A stretch of 7,628 nucleotides of DNA from an uncultured Clostridia bacterium. GTDB lineage: Bacteria; Bacillota; Clostridia; Lachnospirales; Lachnospiraceae. The stretch spans positions 1 to 7,628 of the forward strand of contig CALASV010000257.1 of the NCBI GenBank assembly GCA_937888895.1, in the 5' to 3' direction. The notes beneath the pieces are model-generated. The model made no database searches. It saw only the letters and a program-made list of their open reading frames with translations, and was not told the DNA's origin. How positions within the stretch are numbered: position 1 is the stretch's first letter; every line of letters starts with the position of its first letter. This document shows positions 1 to 6,497 of this stretch, piece after piece. Both the position numbers and the translations under genes were made by a program.

Positions 1-768
1 CAAGGTTTTTATTTTGGATTATATGAATTCCCAAAAGGAGTAAAAAAAGAAAATTATTATACTTATTATTTTAGCCCAACGAAAGGTATAAAGAAAAAAG
101 TATATTTTAGTAATTGTCTTTATGAAGCAGTTTATAGTGCACCACATGGTATGACAATTGGTTATAAAAAAGTAGGAGAACTATATCAACCAGTATTTTA
201 TAAAAGACATAATTTAAATCAAGCACGAATGGAGCAAATGGAACAATGGTTGAGAGAGTTTTTAGTGGAATATCAAAAGCAAAAAAATAGTTGGAATAAG
301 CAAAAGATGTCATCAAAACAGAAAGATATTTTATTAGGAAAGGAAGCAAAAGATAATATTAAAACTATAATATTCCAACAAGTAAATAATGATAAAAGAT
401 TAGATTTTGATGAAAAAAGAAAGCAAGAAATAGTATTTTTGCTTTTAAAAAAATTGATGGGCAGTCCATTAAAAGCAGAAGTAGAAGCGTATGGTACATT
501 ACTTTTTTCGGATGATGTAACAGAACAACAGATACAAAGAGTAGCAAGAGAATTAACAGAACAAGAAATAAAAGACCAGTATGTATGGAATAAAATTTTC
601 ATTATGTTGGGGCTAAAAAAACAGACATTGAAAGAAAGTGCTTGGATAGAAGGAAGTATTGCTTTAAATGAGAAACAAACTTGGTGGGCAATCCGATGGT
701 ACAAGTACTTGTTATATATAAGAAAATGGTTAAAGAGAGGAATATCGTTTTGGAGAAACAACAAATAA
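1..768 (+). CDS. C-terminal part of a large HAD-type/glycan-cluster protein (5' end outside window)
   Basis: The reading frame is open from base 1 and ends at TAA 766-768, giving 255 residues with no start in the window; ATG 151 is internal, because the 50 preceding codons read as good protein (QGFYFGLYEF...). Visible landmarks are APHG at residues 47-50 followed by TIGY (52-55), a Lys/Gln-rich stretch around 70-115, an EAYGTLLFSDD segment at 162-172, and WIEGS at 215-219. An 'APHG..xGY' box and a late 'W.EGS' element recall, from memory, the C-terminal region of large HAD-superfamily proteins (COG5610 type) in Firmicute polysaccharide clusters; no catalytic HAD motif lies in the visible part. 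The last 31 residues (225-255) are rich in Trp, Tyr, Lys and Arg, which suggests membrane-surface contact. The gene overlaps the permease gene by 19 bases, so it belongs to the same operon. A glycosyltransferase or rhamnan-synthesis-F-like protein remains possible. Confidence 0.6.
   Translation, partial: QGFYFGLYEFPKGVKKENYYTYYFSPTKGIKKKVYFSNCLYEAVYSAPHGMTIGYKKVGELYQPVFYKRHNLNQARMEQMEQWLREFLVEYQKQKNSWNKQKMSSKQKDILLGKEAKDNIKTIIFQQVNNDKRLDFDEKRKQEIVFLLLKKLMGSPLKAEVEAYGTLLFSDDVTEQQIQRVARELTEQEIKDQYVWNKIFIMLGLKKQTLKESAWIEGSIALNEKQTWWAIRWYKYLLYIRKWLKRGISFWRNNK
732..740 (+). promoter_or_regulatory. Ribosome binding site that selects the TTG start at 750
   Basis: AAGAGAGG lies nine bases before TTG 750, inside the end of the upstream gene. 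The alternative in-frame ATG codons at 681 and 726 have no comparable purine-rich site in front of them, and using them would add a non-conserved N-terminal extension to the permease. Confidence 0.6.
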
Positions 769-1520
769 AACAATATTGGTTTGTAATTAGAGAATTAACA
801 GGGAGAGAATTAAAAAGAAAATATTCGAGGTCATATCTTGGAGTGGTTTGGAGTGTATTGAATCCGTTGTTGTCTATGGCAGTTATGTCGGCTGTGTTTT
901 CGACAATGTTCAAACGTTCCATAGAAAACTTTCCTATTTATTTTTTAACAGGAAATATTATTTGGCAATTATTCACAGGTGCAACGAATGCTTCGATGAC
1001 ATCATTAGTAGATAATAAACAATTACTCATTAAAGTAAAAATTCCATTACAAGTGTTTACTTTATCAAGAGTATATACAGCATTTGCTAATTTTTTATAT
1101 TCGTTTGTGGCGTATTTAGTCATACTTGCTGTTTTTCAAATTAAGCCAACTTGGTCAATGTTTGTCATTGTACCAGTTGTTTTATTAACTTTACTGTTTG
1201 CCATAGGGTTAAGTTTATTTTTATCTGTTGTTTATGTATTTTTTGGAGATATTAAATATTTGTATGGAATTATATTGACACTTTGGATGTATTTATCAGC
1301 AATGTTTTATCCTATAACGTCATTATCAGAAACAATGCAGGAAATTGTAAGTGCTAATCCAATGTATGCGTATATTTCTGCTGCGAGAGGTTGCATGATG
1401 TATGGAGAAGTTCCAAGTGTAGAGTTATGGATACAAATGATTGCTTGGGCAGTGATTGTATTTTTATTTGGTCATTTCTTCTTTCAAAGTAAAAGGAATC
1501 AGATTATGCAGAAAGTCTAA
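750..1520 (+). CDS. ABC-2 type polysaccharide exporter, permease subunit (Wzm/TagG/RgpC family)
   Basis: This 256-residue integral membrane protein is the channel half of an ABC exporter that moves a lipid-linked polysaccharide or teichoic-acid-like polymer across the cytoplasmic membrane. Family hallmarks are the N-terminal LKRKYSRSYLG segment followed by W and NPLL (residues 21-41), which is the amphipathic interface helix leading into TM1, then NKQLLIKVKIPL (89-100), FFGDIKYLYG (164-173) and the MFYPIT segment (195-200). About six hydrophobic segments are seen, near 32-54, 63-83, 108-129, 137-165, 172-195 and 231-247. The length matches the usual 255-265. TTG 750 is preferred over ATG 681 or 726 because it has a ribosome binding site and gives the normal family N-terminus. 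The start overlaps the upstream stop by 19 bases, and the partner ATPase gene begins 17 bases after the end. The exported polymer cannot be told from this subunit. Confidence 0.9.
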   Translation: MEKQQIKQYWFVIRELTGRELKRKYSRSYLGVVWSVLNPLLSMAVMSAVFSTMFKRSIENFPIYFLTGNIIWQLFTGATNASMTSLVDNKQLLIKVKIPLQVFTLSRVYTAFANFLYSFVAYLVILAVFQIKPTWSMFVIVPVVLLTLLFAIGLSLFLSVVYVFFGDIKYLYGIILTLWMYLSAMFYPITSLSETMQEIVSANPMYAYISAARGCMMYGEVPSVELWIQMIAWAVIVFLFGHFFFQSKRNQIMQKV

Positions 1521-1524
1521 GAAG

Positions 1525-1530
1525 AAAGGG
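1525..1530 (+). promoter_or_regulatory. Ribosome binding site of the exporter ATPase gene
   Basis: AAAGGG lies seven bases before ATG 1538 in the 17-base gap after the permease stop codon. It supports this ATG as the start and supports co-translation with the permease. Confidence 0.6.
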
Positions 1531-1537
1531 TAAAACT

Positions 1538-2299
1538 ATGAACGAAGAAGAAAAAATAGTGAGAGAGCCTGTCATTTCTATAAAAAATGTCACCATGAAA
1601 TTTAAAGTGGCAACCGGAAGTGTTTCTAGTTTGAAAGAATATGTAGTGAAACGATTGAAAAAAGAAATCACTTACCGAGAATTAAAAGCACTCGATGATA
1701 TTAGTTTTGATGTCATGCAAGGGGAAGTGGTTGGAATTATCGGAACGAATGGTTCGGGAAAAAGTACCTTGTTAAAAATTGTATCGGGTGCATTAAAACC
1801 AACGAGTGGAACAGTAAAAGTAGATAGAAGAAAAGTGCAATTATTAACACTTGGTACGGGATTTGATACGGAACTGACAGCAAGAGAAAATGTATATTTA
1901 AATGGTGCAATTATTGGATATACCAAAGAATATATTGATGAAAAATATGAAGAAATTGTGCAGTTTGCAGAACTAGAAGGTTTTATGGAAGAAAAAATGA
2001 AGAATTTTTCTTCTGGTATGGTGTCCAGATTAGCATTTGCGATTGCCACCATGAGAGATACACCAGAAATTTTGATTTTAGATGAAGTACTTAGTGTAGG
2101 GGATGCTTTCTTTAAGGAAAAAAGCATGGAACGAGTACAGCAAATGATTCATGGAGGTTCCACTGTGTTAATTGTATCGCACTCGGTTGGAACAATTAAG
2201 AATCATTGTACGAAAGCTGTATGGATTGAAAAAGGAGTACAAAAGATGATAGGTGAACCAAAAGAAGTATGTGATGCTTATCAAAATATGAAAAAGTAA
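1538..2299 (+). CDS. ABC polysaccharide exporter, ATP-binding subunit (Wzt/TagH/KpsT family, short form)
   Basis: This 253-residue cytoplasmic ATPase powers the permease encoded just upstream. All nucleotide-binding elements are visible: Walker A GTNGSGKST (69-77), an LGTGFDTELTARENVYLNG stretch (105-123) typical of the polysaccharide-exporter subfamily in the Q-loop region, the signature FSSGM followed by SRLAFA (157-168), Walker B ILILDE (178-183) with E183 as catalytic base, the D-loop SVGD (186-189), and the switch histidine H215 in VSHS. The 'SSGM..RLAFA' and 'SVGDAFF..K' wording is characteristic of Wzt/TagH/RgpD-like ATPases. The protein ends soon after the nucleotide-binding domain, so the C-terminal carbohydrate-binding domain of long Wzt proteins (usually about 400 residues or more) is absent. 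The start is supported by AAAGGG at 1525-1530. Family assignment is firm; the substrate is unknown. Confidence 0.93.
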   Translation: MNEEEKIVREPVISIKNVTMKFKVATGSVSSLKEYVVKRLKKEITYRELKALDDISFDVMQGEVVGIIGTNGSGKSTLLKIVSGALKPTSGTVKVDRRKVQLLTLGTGFDTELTARENVYLNGAIIGYTKEYIDEKYEEIVQFAELEGFMEEKMKNFSSGMVSRLAFAIATMRDTPEILILDEVLSVGDAFFKEKSMERVQQMIHGGSTVLIVSHSVGTIKNHCTKAVWIEKGVQKMIGEPKEVCDAYQNMKK

Positions 2300-2303
2300 G
2301 GAG
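2298..2303 (+). promoter_or_regulatory. Ribosome binding site overlapping a stop codon; decides the GTG start at 2312
   Basis: AAGGAG begins within the TAA stop codon (2297-2299) of the ATPase gene and lies eight bases before GTG 2312. The next in-frame ATG is 55 codons further on and has no similar site, so GTG is the likely start. The overlap implies coupled translation. Confidence 0.7.
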
Positions 2304-2311
2304 TAAAACTG

Positions 2312-3157
2312 GTGAAAGCAAAATGGTATGACATTCTTGTGTATCATGTTCCAGAGATTAGACGTAGATATCAAGGATATCGAAGTAGAGGAAATGGAAA
2401 AATAAAGAGTTTCTTCTATTTACTTTGGTTAAATGTTTCTTGTTATTTTCTTAGGAATAAAATATTAAGAAAAAGTATGGTAACTATTCCAAAAGGTAAC
2501 TTGTTAAATAGTAAATTACCAACAAAATGGAATAAGAAGAATACAAAAGATTGGATAAAGATACTTTGTCAGTATGATGTTATATCGTTTGATGTATTTG
2601 ATACGTTATTGTTTCGTACTTGCAAAACACCAGAAGATGTATTCGAAAAGGTATTACCAGAAAAGAAAAATTTTAAAACATTACGAAAAACAGCAGAACA
2701 AACAATGAGAAAACGGTTGTTACAACAAAATGGAACAACAGAAGTAACGATAAAAGAAATTTATCATTATTTAGAACAAAAACATGGTATAGCAAAGCAA
2801 TTAATGGAGAAAGAAATAGAAATAGAACAGCAGGTTTGTTATGCGAATCCATCCTTACGTTTTGTAGTAAATCAATTAAAAGAGTATGGAAAACGAGTTA
2901 TTATTATTTCAGATATGTATTTAGATGCTGATGTGATAAAGGAATTATTAACAAATGCAGGATATAAACCATTCGATGCTTATTATGTATCGTGTGATTA
3001 TAGAGCTTCTAAATTGGAAGGAGAATTATATGGTATTGTGCGAGAAAAAGAATGGTGCTATGGAACAACCTTTGTCCATATGGGGGATAATGAGGTGTCT
3101 GATGTAAAACGAGCATTAAAGTATGGGTTTGATGCTTATTATTATAAAAAGAAGTAA
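2312..3157 (+). CDS. HAD-superfamily hydrolase-like protein (COG5610 type) of a polysaccharide cluster
   Basis: The protein has 281 residues from a GTG start. The first 85 or so are basic with a hydrophobic patch (SFFYLLWLNVSCYFL, 33-47) and do not look catalytic. The HAD domain covers about 88-281: motif I SFDVFDTLL (92-100) with candidate nucleophile D94, a helical cap at about 105-180, motif II IIISD (197-201), motif III K234 in RASKLEG, and motif IV HMGDNEVSD (256-264) with D259 and D264. The position two after D94, normally the acid/base Asp in HAD phosphatases, is Phe96, and Asp97 follows. DxFDTLL is the usual form in this family as I recall it, so activity may not be an ordinary phosphatase. 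Larger relatives carry a further C-terminal region that is missing here. It sits between the exporter and the glycosyltransferase genes, so a role in polysaccharide assembly is inferred; the substrate is unknown. Confidence 0.8.
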   Translation: MKAKWYDILVYHVPEIRRRYQGYRSRGNGKIKSFFYLLWLNVSCYFLRNKILRKSMVTIPKGNLLNSKLPTKWNKKNTKDWIKILCQYDVISFDVFDTLLFRTCKTPEDVFEKVLPEKKNFKTLRKTAEQTMRKRLLQQNGTTEVTIKEIYHYLEQKHGIAKQLMEKEIEIEQQVCYANPSLRFVVNQLKEYGKRVIIISDMYLDADVIKELLTNAGYKPFDAYYVSCDYRASKLEGELYGIVREKEWCYGTTFVHMGDNEVSDVKRALKYGFDAYYYKKK

Positions 3158-3161
3158 GGAG
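3156..3161 (+). promoter_or_regulatory. Ribosome binding site overlapping a stop codon; decides the TTG start at 3172
   Basis: AAGGAG overlaps the TAA stop codon (3155-3157) of the HAD gene and stands ten bases before TTG 3172. The first in-frame ATG lies 12 codons later and would remove the first beta strand (RIWLVS) of the GT4-like domain, so TTG is the better start. Confidence 0.7.
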
Positions 3162-3171
3162 TTTCGGAACA

Positions 3172-6100
3172 TTGAAGAAAAAAAGAATATGGTTGGTGTC
3201 CCATGAAATGACTTACACCGGAGCACCACAAAGTTTATTACGAATGGCAGAAGTATTGTTACAACATGGATATGAAGTGGAAGTTGCAACATTACAAACA
3301 GGACCTTTGAAAAAAGAGTATGTAGAAAAAGGTATTCCAGTTACTAAAATAACCATTTCTAAAAAAGATTATATACAAAAATTAAAACAATTTGACCTTG
3401 TGATTGCGAATACGATTTTTTGTGCCGAGTTTGCCAAGGAAGCGAAAAAGTATGTACCAACGATACTGTATATTCGAGAGGCAAGTAATCTTCCGTGGAT
3501 TTTAGAACAGAATGATATCAAAGCAGAGTGGCTCATTCAAGCACAGAATATTGTTTGTATTAGTGAATATGCGAAACAATGTATCGAATCGATGTATGGA
3601 ATTTCGGGGATTTTTGTGATTCCAAATTTTATAGAGGATTATAAAAATAAAACAATACAAGTACAAGATGACACAATAGATTTTATTGTATCGGGAACAG
3701 TAGAAGAACGAAAAGGACAAGATATTGCAAGAAACGCATTTTTTCATTTACCAAAGCAACTACAAGAAAAAGCAAAACTGCATATCGTTGGTGCAATGCC
3801 AACATGGGCAGCAGATTATCACAAACAATTAAAGTTAGGAACAGAAGAACGGATTGTTTATCATGGAGAAATCAAAGATAGAGAAAAACTATATGAATTA
3901 TATCAACAAATGGATGTGTTTTTAGTTCCTTCTACTGATGAAGCATGTTCTTTAGTTGCATTAGAGGCATCTATGCTTGGGAAACCACTCATTGTAACAG
4001 AAAACACAGGGGCAAACTATATGGTGACATCAGAATGTATTGTTCCAACGAAAGATGTGACAGCACTTTGTCATGTGATGCAAGATTGTATCGAACATAT
4101 CGAGCAATGGAAGGAAAAAGGAAAAGAAAATAGAAAACGATATGTGAAGTATGCTACGAAAAGTGTGTATGAAAAAGCATTACTTTCTTATATAGAGGCT
4201 AAGATGGAAACAAAAAAGAAAGAAATAGAATTTAAGAAAAAAGTATCAATTGTTGTGCCTGTTTATAATGTAGAACAATATTTAGCACAATGTATGGATA
4301 GTTTGGTAAAACAAACATTAAAAGAAATAGAAATTATTTGTGTCAATGATGGCTCTACAGATAGTAGTTTGTTTATTTTGGAACAATATGCAAAAAAAGA
4401 TACAAGAATCAAAATCATAAGTGGGAAAAATCATGGCTATGGTTATGCAATGAATCGAGGGCTAGATGTAGCACAAGGAGAATATGTAGGTATTGTAGAA
4501 CCAGATGATTATGTAGATTTGCGTATGTTTGAAGTGTTATATCAGAGAGCAAAAGCGATGAATGTAGACATTATTAAAGCAGATTTTTATCGGTTTTATG
4601 GAGAAGGAGCATCGCAAAAGAACATTTATCATAGTACAGCAAAAACATCAAATAATTATAATCGTTTGATTTGTCCAAAAAAAGAAAAAGAATGTTTTCG
4701 TTTTATTATGAATACATGGTCTGGCATTTATCGTAGAAGCTTTTTGGAACAATATCATATTCGACATAATGAAACACCGGGAGCATCGTACCAAGATAAT
4801 GGATTTTGGTTTCAAGGATTTTGTCAGGCAGAAAGAATTACGTTCTTAGATAAACCTTTATATTATAACCGAAGAGATAACCCAAATTCATCCGTCAATA
4901 ATAGAGAAAAAATTTATTGTGCCAATGAAGAATATGCCTATATTCGAACGTTTTTAAAAGAACATCCTACATTGGAACAAGAGTTTTTATATCAATTTTC
5001 CATGAAAAAATACCACACATATTTGTTTACATTAAATCGTGTTGGTTGGAACTATAAAAAAGAGTATTTACAACGATTTGCGAAAGAATTTCAGGACGCA
5101 AAAGAACAAAAGGAATTATCCAAAGCTGTATTTACTCCACAAGAATGGAGTAATTTACATTGGATTATGAATCAACCAGAAGATTACTATGAAAAGGTTG
5201 TAAAAAATGAAGTAGAAATTTCTGTGATTATACCTGTATATAATACAGAAAAGTATATCAAACAATGTTTAGAAAGTTTAGAAGCACAACAGTTTCAACG
5301 ATTTGAAGTTATTTGTATTGATGATGGTTCTACTGATAATTCCAAAGCAATTATAGAAAGTTTTGTTTGTAGAGATAAACGGTTTCGTTTGTATTCTCAG
5401 GAAAATCAAGGGGCAGGAACAGCAAGAAATAAAGGAATCGAACTTGCCATGGGTGAATACTTGATGTTTTTAGATGCAGATGATTATTTCGCACCAGAAT
5501 TATTGTTACATACATGGCAAAAAATTAGGGAAACCGAAGCTGATATTTGTGTCGTAAATTCGTGGCAACATGATGAAGAAACAGGAACGATTACTCCGTG
5601 TAATTATGCTTTGCGAATGAACGAATATCCAACATATCGACCATTTCGTGTAGAACAAATGCAAAAAAATCCATTCCGAAATTTTATGGGCTGGGCGTGG
5701 GATAAACTGTATTCTAAACGCTTTATTATAAACAACGATTTAAAATTTCAAGAACAACGAACTTCCAATGATATGTTTTTTACTTATATGTCTTTATTTA
5801 AAGCAGACCGTATTACTACACTGGACGAACGATTGATTTATCAGCGAAGAAATAATAAAAATTCCCTCTCTATGACAAGAGAACAGTCATGGGATTGTTT
5901 TTACCATGCGTTAATGGCAATGAAACAAGAATTAATGGATATGGGTCTTTATGATAGATATCGCATTTATTTTGTAAATTATGCCTTGCATAGTTGTCTT
6001 TGGAATATGCACACTTTATCCGAAGAAACGGCAAATTTGCTTCGCCTTCGTATCAAAAAAGAGTGGGCAAATTCCCTTGGAATTTCTGAATTAAAAGAAC

Positions 6101-6429
6101 AAGAAGCAGAATATCCAAAAGAATATCATGATTATCAATGCATTTTAACACAAGGTAAAAAAGGTTTAAAAATCAGTAGACAACAATATCAAATCGAACA
6201 AGAAAATGCAAAAAAACGAACGAAAAAAGAAAAAAACGTTCGTGCACCAATAGAAAACATGTATGTAAGTGAATCGATTTATTATCAAAATTATGTCAAT
6301 GAAATAAGAAACTCTAAGTTATTTAAAATAGCACTTGCTACATTAAAACTGTTTATTAAAGCAAGAGTAAAAGTACGACAAACAAAGTTATATAAAATAC
6401 TAGCAAGTATTTTAACCAAATCGCAATAG
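3172..6429 (+). CDS. Three-module glycosyltransferase: GT4-like + GT2 + GT2
   Basis: This 1085-residue protein probably adds three or more sugars to a growing cell-surface glycan on the cytoplasmic face of the membrane. Module 1 (about 1-345) is a GT-B, GT4-like domain: RIWLVSHEMTYTGAPQSL near the N-terminus, SGTVEERKGQD (174-184) and an E-x7-E motif, E257 to E265, in DEACSLVALEA. Module 2 (about 358-670) is a GT-A, GT2 domain: VSIVVPVYN (358-366), VNDGSTD (391-397), VEPDDY (442-447) in place of the usual DxDD, and a candidate base D542 in YQDNGFWF. Module 3 (about 684-905) is a second GT2 domain: SVIIPVYN (684-691), IDDGSTD (716-722), LDADDY (767-772) and D867 in SNDMFF. Residues 905-1085 are charged and helical with a basic, hydrophobic tail. 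No signal peptide or clear transmembrane span is seen. The TTG start has a ribosome binding site and keeps the first beta strand. It is the last gene of the operon; sugars and linkages cannot be predicted. Confidence 0.92.
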   Translation: MKKKRIWLVSHEMTYTGAPQSLLRMAEVLLQHGYEVEVATLQTGPLKKEYVEKGIPVTKITISKKDYIQKLKQFDLVIANTIFCAEFAKEAKKYVPTILYIREASNLPWILEQNDIKAEWLIQAQNIVCISEYAKQCIESMYGISGIFVIPNFIEDYKNKTIQVQDDTIDFIVSGTVEERKGQDIARNAFFHLPKQLQEKAKLHIVGAMPTWAADYHKQLKLGTEERIVYHGEIKDREKLYELYQQMDVFLVPSTDEACSLVALEASMLGKPLIVTENTGANYMVTSECIVPTKDVTALCHVMQDCIEHIEQWKEKGKENRKRYVKYATKSVYEKALLSYIEAKMETKKKEIEFKKKVSIVVPVYNVEQYLAQCMDSLVKQTLKEIEIICVNDGSTDSSLFILEQYAKKDTRIKIISGKNHGYGYAMNRGLDVAQGEYVGIVEPDDYVDLRMFEVLYQRAKAMNVDIIKADFYRFYGEGASQKNIYHSTAKTSNNYNRLICPKKEKECFRFIMNTWSGIYRRSFLEQYHIRHNETPGASYQDNGFWFQGFCQAERITFLDKPLYYNRRDNPNSSVNNREKIYCANEEYAYIRTFLKEHPTLEQEFLYQFSMKKYHTYLFTLNRVGWNYKKEYLQRFAKEFQDAKEQKELSKAVFTPQEWSNLHWIMNQPEDYYEKVVKNEVEISVIIPVYNTEKYIKQCLESLEAQQFQRFEVICIDDGSTDNSKAIIESFVCRDKRFRLYSQENQGAGTARNKGIELAMGEYLMFLDADDYFAPELLLHTWQKIRETEADICVVNSWQHDEETGTITPCNYALRMNEYPTYRPFRVEQMQKNPFRNFMGWAWDKLYSKRFIINNDLKFQEQRTSNDMFFTYMSLFKADRITTLDERLIYQRRNNKNSLSMTREQSWDCFYHALMAMKQELMDMGLYDRYRIYFVNYALHSCLWNMHTLSEETANLLRLRIKKEWANSLGISELKEQEAEYPKEYHDYQCILTQGKKGLKISRQQYQIEQENAKKRTKKEKNVRAPIENMYVSESIYYQNYVNEIRNSKLFKIALATLKLFIKARVKVRQTKLYKILASILTKSQ

Positions 6430-6440
6430 CGGTTTGGTTA
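6413..6440 (+). other. 12-bp hairpin spanning the stop codon of the glycosyltransferase gene
   Basis: The left arm TAACCAAATCGC (6413-6424) pairs with GCGGTTTGGTTA (6429-6440) over 12 base pairs with a single T-G wobble, around an AATA loop (6425-6428). The stop codon TAG (6427-6429) lies in the loop and first stem base. No T-run follows on either strand, so it is not a standard intrinsic terminator. It could be a 3'-end stabiliser, a weak or factor-assisted terminator, or part of a repeat. The pairing is read directly; the role is inferred. Confidence 0.6.
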
Positions 6441-6456
6441 CGAATAAGTAGCGAAG

Positions 6457-6473
6457 CGGATTACGAGTATCCG
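6457..6473 (+). other. Second small hairpin in the gap before mtnA
   Basis: CGGAT (6457-6461) pairs with ATCCG (6469-6473) around a 7-base loop. It lies 17 bases after the larger hairpin, and the hexamer TTACGA occurs both between the hairpins (6438-6443) and in this loop region (6461-6466). At 5 bp it could be chance; its interest lies in being part of a compact, GC-richer block unlike the neighbouring sequence. Confidence 0.3.
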
Positions 6474-6484
6474 ATTGACAATAA

Positions 6485-6490
6485 AGAGGG
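6485..6490 (+). promoter_or_regulatory. Ribosome binding site of mtnA
   Basis: AGAGGG lies seven bases before ATG 6498. It supports this start, which also gives the expected MtnA length. No promoter with both boxes and no SAM-type riboswitch can be recognised in the 68-base gap, so mtnA transcription may read through from upstream or use a non-obvious promoter. Confidence 0.6.
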
Positions 6491-6497
6491 ATGAAGT

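Noticed and set aside
681..749. Upstream ATG codons (681, 726) as the permease start
   Set aside because: They extend the protein into sequence not seen in the family, lack a ribosome binding site, and increase the overlap with the upstream gene; TTG 750 is better supported.
273..773. Long open frame on the minus strand opposite the first gene
   Set aside because: Its translation is rich in Phe, Ser, Leu and Cys with no motif, as expected from the antisense of a Lys-rich AT-rich gene, and the + strand frame has a continuous plausible protein.
1672..2127. Minus-strand open frame of 151 codons within the ATPase gene
   Set aside because: It lies wholly opposite the conserved Walker A to Walker B region of the ATPase, has a low-complexity Ser/Pro-rich translation and no convincing ribosome binding site.
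3945..4133. Small + strand frame inside the glycosyltransferase gene
   Set aside because: It overlaps the conserved E-x7-E region of the GT4-like module in another frame and its Cys/Arg-rich translation resembles no protein.
6413..6440. Hairpin as a rho-independent terminator
   Set aside because: The stem is strong enough, but the bases after it on either strand contain no T-run, so it is listed as a hairpin of unknown role.
6475..6480. TTGACA resembling a promoter -35 box before mtnA
   Set aside because: A matching -10 box would have to fall at about 6498-6503, inside the first codons of mtnA, where the sequence (ATGAGT) does not fit.
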